Shown here piece by piece: positions 1 to 10,027 of a stretch of DNA of 64,000 bases. The notes below the pieces were generated by a model that saw nothing but the letters and a program-made list of their open reading frames with translations, was not told where the DNA came from and made no database searches. The position numbers and the translations under genes were made by a program. Source of the DNA: Callipepla californica brunnescens (Eukaryota > Chordata > Aves > Galliformes > Odontophoridae); the NCBI GenBank assembly GCA_023055505.1, contig JALIRH010000004.1, forward strand, positions 35,965,502 through 36,029,501, given 5' to 3'. Position 1 is the stretch's first letter. Each line of letters begins with the position of its first letter.

Positions 1-675
1 GACTTGAAGAGGCTGTGGAATTTTTGAAGGGGATTTGTGGGTTCTGTTCCATAGCAAGTTGAATACTAGTCAATGGTTTGTTTTGGCAGCCAGAAGAGCC
101 ACTCATTCCATAGGATGCATCAGACAACTTTGATAGTCAGTCATAGGAAAGGACTGTCCTCAGCTCTCAGACAGTGTGGAGTACCTTGAAAACTGTGTGC
201 AGTTTAGAGTGCTGCAATATAAGGCAGACGTAGAAAAGATAGTCTAAGAAAAGGCTACAGAGATTGTGAAGGGACTAGAGGAAGAGATGTATGAGTAGTG
301 GCTGAGGCTCCTTGGTTTGTTCAGTCTAGATGAAAGGAGACTTAGGAAGAGGCCTTAGGATAACCTACATCCTCCTCACAGGGGAGCAGACGGACAGGTG
401 CTGATCTCTCTAGAGACAGTGACTCTAGAAAATGGCAAGAAGTTGCATCAAGAGTTAGTCAGGTTTAGTATTAGGAAAAGGTTCTTCAGCAGAGGGTGGA
501 CAGGCACTGGAACAGGCTCTCCAGGACAGCAATCATGGCACAAAATCCTGTCAGAATTCAAGTCTTTGGACAATGAGCTCAGACTTATAATTTGATTTTT
601 CAGTGGTCTGGTACTAAGAGTTAGACTTGATGATCCTTGTGCCTCTTCCAGATTGTGATATACTCTGATTCTATA
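1..675 (+). mobile_element. CR1 LINE, 3' part, runs off left edge
   Basis: The plus strand follows the avian CR1 3' region almost throughout: a GGCAGCCAGAAGAGCC line near 87, CTGTGTGCAGTTTAGAGTGCTGCAATATAAG near 191-224 (conserved end of ORF2), the ATTAGGAAAAGGTTCTTC line near 470, a CACTGGAACAGGCTC line near 503, and the terminal GACTTGATGATCCTTGTG...GATTCTAT tail ending near 675. Point changes and small indels break the reading frame, so this is a dead copy. Its left end lies outside the window. The 65-codon frame at 398-595 is chance coding inside it. The subfamily differs from the copies near 865 and 42.0 kb and resembles those near 45.6 kb in its tail wording. Confidence 0.88.
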
Positions 676-864
676 GTTGTATGAAACTACCAGTTTACAA
701 AAGCTGACTCGATAAAATGAAGCTACACTTGTTTACAGTAATGCTCCCGTTCAGTGAAACTCTTCTGAGTTAATTTCCCAGCTCACTATTATGAATTAGC
801 TTGTATTCTGTTAAAAGTAGAAGGATTTATTTTTGAGCATTTTTAAGAACAGTTGCAATCTGAA
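676..864. other. AT-rich spacer between two CR1 copies
   Basis: No gene or recognised repeat is seen in this short stretch between a plus-strand and a minus-strand CR1 tail. Confidence 0.6.
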
Positions 865-1287
865 AATCACAGAATTGTAGGGGTTGGAAGGGACCTCTAA
901 GAGAGTACAACCCCCCTGCCAAAACAGACTCCCTAGATCAGGTTGCACAGGTAGGTGTCCAGGTGGGTCTTGAATCTCTCCAGAGAAGGAAACTCCACAA
1001 CCTCTCTGGGAAACCTGTGCCAGTGTTTCAACACCCTCACTATGAACAGGTTCCCACACAGATCTGTGCAGAACTTGTTACACCTCAGTTTGTGGCCATT
1101 CCCCCTTGTCCTATCACCACACTCTGCAGAGAAGGGTCCAGCCTCATCCTTTTGCCTCCCACTCTTTAGATATTTATAGACATGGATCAGATCCCCTCTG
1201 AGTCTTCTTCTTTCAAGGCTGAACAGAAACAGGCCGCTCAGCCTTTCCTCGTTAGGGAGGTGTTCCATGCACTTTATCATCTTTGTA
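865..1287 (-). mobile_element. CR1 LINE, 3' end, minus strand
   Basis: Read on the plus strand this begins with ATCACAGAATTGTAGGGG and continues GTTGGAAGGGACCTC, the reverse complement of the CR1 tail. It then runs through the CCTGCCAAAACAGACTCCCTAGATCAGG, CACAACCTCTCTGGG and TTTCAAGGCTGAACAGAAAC lines before ending near CACTTTATCATCTTTGT at about 1287. The element is 5'-truncated, as is usual for CR1. Similarity to remembered CR1 consensus is high, so this is one of the younger copies here. Open frames of 68-115 codons across it on both strands are by-products of the repeat. Confidence 0.92.
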
Positions 1288-1816
1288 AAAAGGCTAACAA
1301 TAGTTACCCTATTTTACACTACTTACTTACTGGGCAAGTCATCAGTGGTATAGTCACCCTGACATTTGCATTAGATATTTTTATCTTCTACAGACCTTTC
1401 AGTGACAGATCAAGGACAGAACATGGTCCACATCAGGCTGAATGACATTAAGAACTAAAGAAGATATTTTTATTACATTCATTATAAACAACATACATGC
1501 AGTAAATCAGAAAGCTAACTTCTTACACAACTCTACACTGGAAATCTAAACATTGTCAAGAGGTATTTTTGTCTCCTAATTAAATGTTCTAATGGTGTGC
1601 AGTCATTTTCTGTATAGCCCTGTTAGATTGTGCCCTGAAAGATTTATTAAACAACTATGGATAAATGGTTACCTCTTTGAGCACTACAACACGATAGAAA
1701 GCTGGATGGCAACGCCCTAGGATGCAACAAGTGAGGAGAAGCCCAAGTGCAACAGCCATGAATACAGGAAAAGAAAAGAAATAAAAGTTGCTTACCCTCA
1801 GAAGACCTCAGGTAGA
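1288..1816. other. Unique AT-rich sequence, no gene seen
   Basis: No recognised repeat, exon or RNA gene. A chance open frame on the minus strand (1647-2036) starts in the following repeat and extends into this stretch; it is not supported as a gene. Confidence 0.5.
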
Positions 1817-1998
1817 CAGGGATCTCCAGCAAAATACTCATACTTCTACTGCCAACCCCTAAATGAAGTCTGGGAAGAGGTGATTCTTGGCTCCACCCTT
1901 TCCAGTCACTCAGATACATTGCATGCACCTGAGCTCCTCTGATTTGGCTCTGACTTCCCACCAGGTGCTCAATCATTGTTTCAAGCCATGAATTAGTA
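1817..1998. repeat. Unclassified dispersed repeat, copy A
   Basis: This segment aligns by eye with 38091-38297 in the same orientation. Shared blocks in order are GGGATCTCC/GGGATTTCC, CCTAAATGAAGTCTGGG/CTTAAATGGGGTCTGGG, CTCCACCCTTTCCAGTCAC, CAGATACATTGCATGCACCTG/CAGGTACATTGCCTTCACCTG, GCTCCTCTG/GCTCCTGTG, CAGGTG and a CAAGCCATGAATTA/CAGGCTGTGATTTA end. I do not recognise the family. It could be a decayed LTR or a non-autonomous DNA transposon. Neither terminal repeats nor a target duplication could be defined. Confidence 0.6.
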
Positions 1999-2577
1999 TT
2001 TCTGCTACACTTTCTGTAAGCATGTGAAATGTACAAATATAAAAGACAGAAGAATTACCTTGTTAAATGTTCAATTTTATGTGAAAAAATCATTGAAGTT
2101 CTTGGAATTTATATTTAAAATATCATTATGATTTTATTTAATTAAAATATACTGAACTTATATTAATTTATAATCGGTAGGCTTTTATAAGATAGATATC
2201 AGCATATATTCTTATAAACCAAAGTACATCATGCTAAACAGTACATGGTTTTTATTAATTACCTGTCATCTCTAGTTCTTTTTATAGGAAAAGAAAAAAA
2301 TATATAGGAAAGAAAACTTCTTTAGTAAAATAATAAACATGAAGACAATTCAATGTGAAATATGTTTGATTTGTAGTTTGAAGATTTGCAACCATGTGAG
2401 AAAAGAAATGTTACGATTTAAAAGGAAAATGAACATTTGGGAGTGTAAATGTTTTCTGCAGGATGAAGTATAAACACGCATTTGCTTAAGCTCTGTAAAT
2501 TGAGGTGCATTATAGAAAGATCATAATTGGGAGAGATGCTACTTAGATTCACATTAGTGACCAGTGAAGAGAAAATT
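1999..2577. other. Unique AT-rich sequence, no gene seen
   Basis: Very AT-rich with runs such as AAAATATCATTATG near 2117 and AAAAAAATATATAGG near 2295. No repeat family, exon or RNA gene recognised. Confidence 0.5.
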
Positions 2578-2643
2578 TGGGGGTTAGAACTAGGTGATCT
2601 TTAAGGTTCCTCTCAACACAAACTGCTCTATGTTTCTATGATT
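2578..2643 (+). mobile_element. CR1 LINE tail fragment
   Basis: GGGGGTTAGAACTAGGTGATC, then TTTAAGGTTCCTCTCAACAC and CTGCTCTATGTTTCTATGATT match the last ~65 bases of CR1 (consensus wording GGTTGGACTAGATGATCTTT...CCTTCCAACCC...ATTCTATGATT). Only the tail is recognisable. The upstream part is absent or too diverged to see. Confidence 0.78.
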
Positions 2644-5600
2644 ATCAGAGAAACTTGAAATGTTACTGGTCAAATAGCAATCATCAAAAAATTCATTGCC
2701 TTATGGGAGGTCTATAAACAACACTCTGCATTCAAGTTACACAGTAATTACGCTTAGGTCTGATATGGCAGTTGTCCGAGCCATACAGGTGAATAAGCCC
2801 CCACAAAAATCAATAGGCAGGAAAGAATTATCAGTGTTGCAGTGCATGAATATTATGGCAATTAACTAGTATTGGACCTAATTTTTAGGTCCAAAGCAAT
2901 CAAGGTATATTGGTCTGTTAAAGATACAAATAGTAATCTGTTTTAGTTGCAGATGTTTGGAAGAATAATGTTGGTAGTCTTTTAATCTCAGTGGTTATCT
3001 AGATCCAGTTCTGGAATTTCTACTCAGAGAATCCTGAATATCAAGAAGATTTTGCAGTCTAAAATCTACTTTTCCATGCCTTGTGATGTCCCATTCACTT
3101 TGCAGCAGTGATCTTACAACTAGCAAATAGCATGGGATCCCTACAATTTTAGACATTTTCTCTGTTAGGTCTTTCCTTTAACTTTCTTCTAGAATATAGA
3201 AGAAAAGTCATATATAAACATAATCAATAAATATAGAATGCTACAGAAAAAAAATAAAAATTGTCTTCTGATTCCCTGTCTCAGACACTTGTTAATATAT
3301 CAGGTTGATGCATTTCCATAAATTAAAACATTGCGTATGATTTTTGTTGATTTTATGAGAATTCAGCCTCTTTTCTACACTTATGATACGTTTGTAGCTA
3401 AATCTCTATATAAAAACCTGCTCAGATTCAATACCTAACTGAAAACTTGTAGGACATAAAAATGACAGATTTAATTGAACATTAAGGATCCATGCAACAT
3501 GGAAGGAACAGAGATATATTTTGATAGTTGTGTGAACATCAATTATATATAGGCTAACCAATTATGAAGCCCTGTGGAATTTTTAGAGAATCCACTGCAG
3601 AGTAATGTCACTTCAGATACATAGACCATTTGCCTACATAGGATGAAGTTTTGATGGTTCTATAAACTCGAGTAGCAGTTTGTTCATTTATTGATCTAAC
3701 CAAAGTCCCCTGGGTTGTCAACCCCATTTCTTATAATTAATGAAATATGGGACACGATTAATCATGAAAGCTATGAACTGGCTTTCTACTAGTCCATCTT
3801 TGCCATTCAGTGCTGCAAAATCACAGTACTGGGAAGAGATGGAAATTTGGCTTGTAGATATATCTAAATTTCAGATCTCTTTGGAGTGTTCATCTGGTTT
3901 TCTTTTTTCACCTTAAATTAACAATACACTTTTAAATTCAGCTTGTCTTAGTATAACTCTAACTTCAATATCATCTGTTACACAAACATCTCTACATAAA
4001 TAATCAATAGGTTTTGAAAATCACCATGTTCTGCAGCTTGCAACTAGGAAATTTCAGTTTCATTAGAATGTCTTGAGATTGCTTTTGTTTTTATTTTTTT
4101 AAATAAAAAATAAGGAAAAACGGAAGATATTTAAGAAGTTATGAAACACTGTATATTTTTAAATTAGAAAGACTTCATTCAGTCTGTTCTGCCAACAGAG
4201 AGAGGAATACTCAAAATTTTATCATTAAAGAAAGGAGGGTCTTTATTTCATATCCAGTAGGATGTAGTGTGTAAGCATTCTCCTATGAACATTCTTGCAT
4301 TAGTGAACTATATTCCTATTTCCAGGAAGAAAACATAATTATGTTCAGAAGAAATCAAATGAATCTGCTCCTTTTCTTATCTATAAAATACAAACAAAGT
4401 TACCTCTTCAAAAAAGTAAATAAACTATATAAGGTCATCAGTTTTTCTGTATTCTAGCCAGATCTTAGGTCTGCAAGAGTTGGCTATCTAAGATGAATTC
4501 CTTCATTTTTGATTAAATTAATTATTGATAGGATAAAAATTATGGAAAACAAACAAACAAAAAATAATAATCCAAACAAGAAACAACAGCACTATCTAGA
4601 TACCCTAATTCTGTCAAGATCAGTACAAAAAATGTGTAAGAAATAATAACAGTTTAACTCCCTATCAACTGTGAGTTTCAATCCTCAGTGGGACATATGC
4701 ATTCCAAAAACAATGGTATGGTGTGTGCACAAAAGTTGAAAAATATGTCTGCCAAACATAAATGAAATAAATGTCTAATAAAAATTTTTAACCTGATTTT
4801 TAGGAAATTTGACAACAAGAAAAAGACTAAACAGTCTGCACAAGCAGCTCCATTCTGAGCTTTCAGAAATGTCATCCTTACTTTAACAACTGAAATATTC
4901 TGTGAATATACAAAAGCAGTGGGTAGATTATTAGTTTCTCAAATATGTCAGCCATTTATTTTTAAATGGATTATATTGCAATTTGTTAACAAAGGAAATC
5001 ATAAGTAGTTCTTGGTTTGTTTGTTTTTTTATAGTAACATGAGAATCTATGGTTAAATACAGTAGGTGGGACAGTCCAACAAGGATTTTGAAAGATACCA
5101 TCTATTTCTGGGGGTAGAAAAATATTTTTATAGAGCTATATTTCTATCAGCATCAGAGTGTATTTGTTCAGAAGTAAAAAGCACACATAACAGAGGATGC
5201 TTATAATTACCTTTAGCATTTTCTCACTCTAGTGTGTATGTAGGACAACAAAATGTGGTGATGTAATTCTTGGTGGTAGTTAACGCATAAGAGCTATTTT
5301 TCAGAAGAGCTATTTTCTTTCACTATATTATGTGCAGCTTTTGCATCTGACTTGAGATTCTCAGCCTCTTCTATACATTTATCATTCTTTATCTGCCTTC
5401 TTCATTTAAAATTATTTCCTTATCTTCACCTACTGTACTAAGAAAGGAAGATTTAAACAAGTAAAATAAAATCATTCTGCCACTTTAATTCTGACAATGT
5501 ACAATGGTGGGCTGACATGATCTCATTCCAGTCTCCATCTTCCAAACTTTCCTACTAGTCATTTAATTACTGTAATTACTATGATATTGAAGTGAAATAA

Positions 5601-7071
5601 AAGTGTTGGATCTGAACTAGCATGTATACCACTGTGGATTTAGAGATGAGCTATCATTTAGGATGATTTCAAGCTAACTGTCAGTAGAGGCAGACTGAAC
5701 TCTCATTAGCTTACAAAATACTTTGTATTTACACTGTAAATATTTACTGCATAGGATTTTTGCAATTGGAGAAGACTACTTAAAATTACAGCAAAGTCTA
5801 GCTTAATAATCAAAACCTTTTTGTGTAGAAAAACAAATGTAAAATTCAGAGCAGTTTTACTAGTGTAACCTTATCTTAGTGACTATATGATCTTGCCCTT
5901 CTAGTCAATGGTCAAGCTCCATAGTTCATTTCCATTCAATATACCATAAAAATCCTATTGATTCTTAAAAGAAAAAAAAAAAATAAAATGACTTGAAAAA
6001 TGGTAATATTTAGACTTTGGAACATAAACTTATGAGGAAAGGAATTATACGTGACTTTTATGAGAATGAGGGAAGCATCTGAATAAGTAATATCAATTAA
6101 CAAAATCATTGTAAATCATTTGGAAAACATTGATATTCTAATTGGTCATATATTATACCTCCTCACTAAGAGCAAGACTTTATGATGAAAAGAGCATAAC
6201 TAGGGAAGACAAAGGCCATATGAAAACTCATTTCATTTCAACAAAAAACTGTAATGGTTCTTCTCCTCTTCTCCTTTCATTTTTTTTTTCTTAAAATTGA
6301 GATTCTCTGTATAATTAAAGTGCAGTGCAAAAACAAGGCAGGCTGCTAGGTCTGTATTCTACCCTTCCCATACACTTGGTTATTCTCCACAGCTTGCTTT
6401 TAACTGTTAAACTTTATATGTGTGCAAGCCTGGGCTATGAATAAAGGAGGACACTACTAGATGAAAACTCACTATTATTAATGCAATATAGACAGTGTCA
6501 GAGGAAATATGTCTTAAGCAGCTTTATGTAGATTATTCAGAACTTACCTGAAGTTATCTACCTAACACAAACCCAGTAAGTTCCTGTGTAGGAACTATTG
6601 ATAAAGGAATTACAGAAGACAGGATTCCTCCTGTCTCAACTTTCTTCCATAAAAGCTATAGAAAAAGTTTTGAATTTGCTTTGAACAGTTTGGGAGAAGC
6701 ATTTAGGAATATACTTGGAGAAAGAGCAACAAAATGTCACATCAAGGAGATTGAGTCATTTTAAAACCTCATGAAGAACATGTAGAGATTCAGCAGATAT
6801 TAATTCAGTCTGTAAGGTTAAATGAAATCCATAACCCCCTGAAGTCTAGATACATCACAACATGGCCCTTTACTGAGGCTGGACTTCATCTTTCCCAATC
6901 CTCTCATAAGCGCAGCTGCATGAAGTGTGAATAAACAGTCTTTATGTGTAGCTCATTAATTTCACCCCCAAGGAACATATTTTATACGGTTGAGCACAGT
7001 ATCAGAAATGACTGCAGTACAAAAATTGCTTTTATTGCCATGCTAGCCAGTTCTAAGAAGTAATTTCTATC
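2644..7071. other. Long AT-rich unique stretch, no gene seen
   Basis: About 4.4 kb without a recognised gene or interspersed repeat. It contains a perfect hairpin at 2872-2894 (listed separately) and small A/T runs. Open frames in it do not exceed about 65 codons and resemble no family. Confidence 0.5.
2872..2894. repeat. Perfect hairpin, 10-bp arms
   Basis: TTGGACCTAA at 2872-2881 is the exact reverse complement of TTAGGTCCAA at 2885-2894, with a TTT loop. It is followed by mixed sequence, so it does not look like a simple-repeat artefact. No terminator or RNA gene context is apparent. Confidence 0.85.
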
Positions 7072-7128
7072 AGCGAGAGCCAGGAAATCATGAGTTCATC
7101 TCAGCTCTGACAATGACTCTTTGTTTGA
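7072..7128 (+). repeat. Possible MIR/AmnSINE-like core fragment
   Basis: The order GAGAGCCAGGAAATCATGAG, TTCATCTCAGCTCTGACAAT, GACTCTTTG resembles the central part of tRNA-derived ancient SINEs (wording like GAGCCAGG...TCCTGGGTTC...CCCAGCTCTGCCACTGACTC). Only about 55 bases can be lined up, so the call is tentative. Confidence 0.35.
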
Positions 7129-7734
7129 ATTCTAGTATGTCATATGAAAGCGTATTTTCCGAAGGGGCCTCTTAGTTTGGGTACCTTTCATTTTGGGTAC
7201 CTACATTCTGAGATTTAGCATGAAACCTTGACTGCACCGAAGTCCATGGAATTTTTATTTTCACAGGGGTCAAAATTTCACCTCTACAATTTTTGTTTTA
7301 GAGGACCTAATTGCTCATCCCTATTGATTTCATCTGGTCAGTAGTTCAGTATTTCTGCAACCAGATAGATACTCCTCATAGTTCAGCATTTTATTGGTAT
7401 TTTCACAATAGGTTAATAAGTCAAAAACAAACAAACAAACAAACAATTTTTGTTCTCATTCATAATGCTGGAGGCTAGTACTAAACACAGTAGCTGAGAA
7501 AGCTGAGAAAGTTGTGAGCCAGTTATGCTCCAGACAGGTTTTTGACTCTTCGTTTGCGAGAATTCCAAACATTCTGGGCAAAATGTTGTGTATGCTTTAT
7601 AGTTATTGTAACTGGCAACAATATCTGAGCTACCATCATGAGCCATAACAAAACTATGAAATATCTTTTAATTTCTTTTTAGTTTCTACCACAACTAAGT
7701 CTCAAGCTCACAAATCTTTGTGTTTTTAACTCAC
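7129..7734. other. Unique sequence before the LTR cluster
   Basis: No gene seen. It includes an (AAAC)n microsatellite at 7424-7446. A 77-codon minus-strand frame at 7413-7646 starts in unique DNA, ends in the microsatellite and resembles nothing known. Confidence 0.5.
7424..7446. repeat. (AAAC)n microsatellite
   Basis: About five uninterrupted CAAA units followed by TTTTTG. Confidence 0.9.
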
Positions 7735-8232
7735 TGCCACGGTTTTATGACCTTTGTTGTCGGTGTTCCATATGATAACATCATGTAAGGCACCGGGAGT
7801 TAAAGAGTTAATGCTCCAGTTCAATGGACTGCCAAATTTCTGGGACGTGGTTCTCAGAAGAGAAGAACTACATGCCCCAGAGAATTTTGCATTCCTGTTT
7901 TACACACAGAGGGAAAGATAAAACTGCATGCAAGTCCCAAGACTTCCTTCTTTTGCTGTTCATCTCAGCAGTGGGAGCTTCCTGGTTGTCTCGCCTTCAG
8001 CTTTAGAGTAGGGCCTTCAGTTTTGGACACTCTCTCTCTTGTTTTATTTGATTTATTAGCTTCAATTAGTAATTCAGTTTTCCTCCTCAGGTCGTTGTCG
8101 CTGTTTTGTTTTTAGGCCTATCTCCCTACCCTTTACCCTTTCCCCCCTTCCCCTTTGTCAAGGCATGGATTTGTGGGTCCCTTGCTCCATTGGTCATCAA
8201 ATCAGGTCAAACCAGCCCTTAAACCATTGACA
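7735..8232 (+). mobile_element. ERV solo LTR, older copy (family A)
   Basis: This segment aligns along its whole length with the LTR at 8717-9258. Shared blocks include ATAACATCATGTA, GGGAGTTAAAGAGTTAATGC, TCAGAAGAGAAGAACTACAT, GGGCCTTCAG, CTGTTTTGTTTTTAGGC and a TTGACA end. It starts with a mutated TGCCACGG (against TGTCAGGG) and lacks about 55 bases present in the other copy, near 8070. The flanking pentamers are CTCAC and ATTAC (3 of 5 match), so a target duplication is at best decayed. No internal retroviral gene is recognisable on either side. Orientation is assigned by analogy with the sister copy and is tentative. Confidence 0.75.
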
Positions 8233-8711
8233 ATTACCCATCTCAGCTTTTAGCATCAGGCTATAACTATAATTATGTTATGCTCGAACAAGTTATAATT
8301 CAAGAATACAGGAAAAAGGATGGTATAATACAATTTCCCACCTTTTTCAAACCAAATGTCAAATGTTAAATTTTGAATCCAAAGAACATTTGTTCCTGTC
8401 TGACAGCTTTTCATCTGTTATAACTTCGGAAAGGGCCTTAAGATTTACAGTGTTCTAATGTAGAGTTTTCTACTTTTCAGCATAGCTATATGGGAGAGAG
8501 GTGAAAATTCATTTGGTGCTTATAGCCTCTTTACCAGTTGCCAATCATTCTGATAAAATTATTAAGCTTTTAGTGGTTTGAGTAAAGAACACAGTATTAG
8601 AATAAGTCCAAAGTGGATTGAGAGGTACTGCTGGTTCTATGTGGTCTTGCACAGGACTTTACTGCACCATGTCTGGTTTCATCACTAACACCAAGATCTT
8701 ATCATACAAGT
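8233..8711. other. Spacer between the two family-A LTRs
   Basis: About 480 bases with no primer-binding site, polypurine tract or retroviral coding resemblance seen. Because the following LTR has its own target duplication, this is more likely host DNA than the inside of a short provirus. Confidence 0.5.
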
Positions 8712-9263
8712 CAATGTGTCAGGGTCTTTTTGTTATCAGTATTCCACATCATAACATCATGTAGTACACTGGGAGTTAAAGAGTTAATGCTCCAGTTCCA
8801 TGGATCATCAATAGTCCTGGGTATACCTGTCTCAGAAGAGAAGAACTACATACCCCAGAGGACTTTGCTTTGCTTTGTTTTTTCCATTATCTGCTCAGAG
8901 GGAAAGTTAAAAACTGTTCAAGTGTCACAAGACACAGCCTCTTTTCCGCTTTGGATTATCCTAGCAGTGGATGCTCCCTAGCTGTCTCACCTTCAGCGTT
9001 AGTATAAGGCCTTCAGTTTCAGGCACTCTCCCTTGTTTTCTTTGATTTATTAGTTTCACGTCCAATGATATTGTATTATATTGTGTTATTGTGCATTCTG
9101 ATATCTTATTCAGTAAATTAGCTTTCCTCCTCAGATTATTGCTGCTGTTTTGTTTTTAGGCTCATCTCACTTTTCCCTTTCCCAGGGCGTGGGTCCATGG
9201 TTCACCTTGCACCATTTGTCATGGAACCAGGCTAAACCAGCCCACAAAAACATTGACACAATG
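8712..9263 (+). mobile_element. ERV solo LTR (family A) with 5-bp target duplication
   Basis: The LTR spans 8717-9258 (542 bp). It opens TGTCAGGG and closes CATTGACA, giving the inverted termini TGTCA/TGACA. Exact direct repeats CAATG lie at 8712-8716 and 9259-9263. A 5-bp duplication is typical of ERVL-like (spumavirus-related) integrases, so class III is the likely assignment, by inference. A variant poly(A) signal AGTAAA at 9112-9117 followed by a T/G-rich stretch suggests the plus strand is sense. There is no internal region, so it is a product of LTR-LTR recombination. It resembles an LTR type I associate with galliform genomes, but I cannot name the family with certainty. Confidence 0.87.
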
Positions 9264-9265
9264 TT

Positions 9266-10027
9266 AGGTGTGTAAGAGACTATTTGAATGCCATTGACTC
9301 AAAGTTTGCTGATGAACATGTCCTGGGGCAACGAAAGAGAGATAAGCGGCAGCTCAATGGCCGCTGAACACTCTTTTGTTTGGTACTCATCTCCGTGGGG
9401 AGATAGCCATCTCAGGAGACGCTTGCAGCATGGGATTTCGTCAGGTAGACCGAAGGAATCTGGAGGATAAATGGAGGGGTCCTGCAGCCACGAAGTTGGA
9501 GTTTCTCTTCGGAGGCACTACCCGAGCTGATCACTGCTGCTGCCTGGAGAGGCCCTCTCTTTGGAGAGACCTCCCGAGCTGATCACTGTTCTGCTGCTGC
9601 CCCTCTCGGGGTTGCCTCCCTCGCTGCTCCTCCGGTGCGGACCTGGTGCTGACCCCTCGCTGCTTCTCCGGACAACTGCTTGCTGCTCAAGGCTGCCCGC
9701 TGCTGCTGCTCTCCCCGCTTCTGCCAGCCCTGCCCTTCGGCCTCGGACCATCGGAGCCGCTTGCAACCGGACCGCCCCTAGGATCCTGACTGGTGACTAT
9801 CCCTGCGTTGTACAAACCCTTGCTTCTTTCCTATCTTTCCTATCGCTCACCTTCCATTCCCCATCACCCTTAACAGTGTCCGCCTCCCCCTTCCCTATTA
9901 TCCCTGGCCAATATTGGTAATAAACTGGTCGGACCAACATTTGAACCGTTGCTTAATCTCACGCTGGGTATACACATAATCTTAAAGAACCTCGTCTCCC
10001 TCCTCTATATTGGAGCGTGACAAGGTG
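9266..10027 (+). mobile_element. ERV solo LTR (family B), GC-rich, with 5-bp target duplication
   Basis: The LTR spans 9271-10022 (752 bp), starting TGTAAGAGAC and ending GGAGCGTGACA. It is flanked by exact AGGTG repeats at 9266-9270 and 10023-10027. A canonical AATAAA at 9919-9924 lies about 100 bp before the end, fixing the plus strand as sense and placing U5 roughly in the last 80 bases. The segment from about 9520 to 9800 is much richer in G+C and CpG than anything around it, which fits a fairly recent insertion that has not yet lost its CpGs. It shares no visible sequence with the neighbouring family-A LTRs. No gag, pol or env is present. The 119- and 82-codon frames across it are GC-driven. 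Confidence 0.88.
9919..9924 (+). promoter_or_regulatory. Poly(A) signal in family-B LTR
   Basis: AATAAA followed by CTGGTCGG and later a TTGAACCGTTGC line. Its position relative to the LTR end is as expected for the R/U5 boundary region. Confidence 0.65.

Noticed and set aside
933..1280. 115-codon minus-strand frame
   Set aside because: It covers the CR1 3' region. It shows no RT motif and does not connect to an intact ORF2.
1647..2036. 129-codon minus-strand frame
   Set aside because: About half of it lies in the dispersed repeat at 1817-1998, the rest in unique DNA, and its sequence matches no family.
7735..9258. Reading the two family-A LTRs as ends of one short provirus
   Set aside because: The right-hand LTR has its own perfect CAATG duplication, and the outermost pentamers (CTCAC and CAATG) do not match.
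9561..9920. 119-codon frame rich in Leu, Pro and Ala
   Set aside because: It lies wholly inside the family-B LTR; its openness follows from high G+C content.
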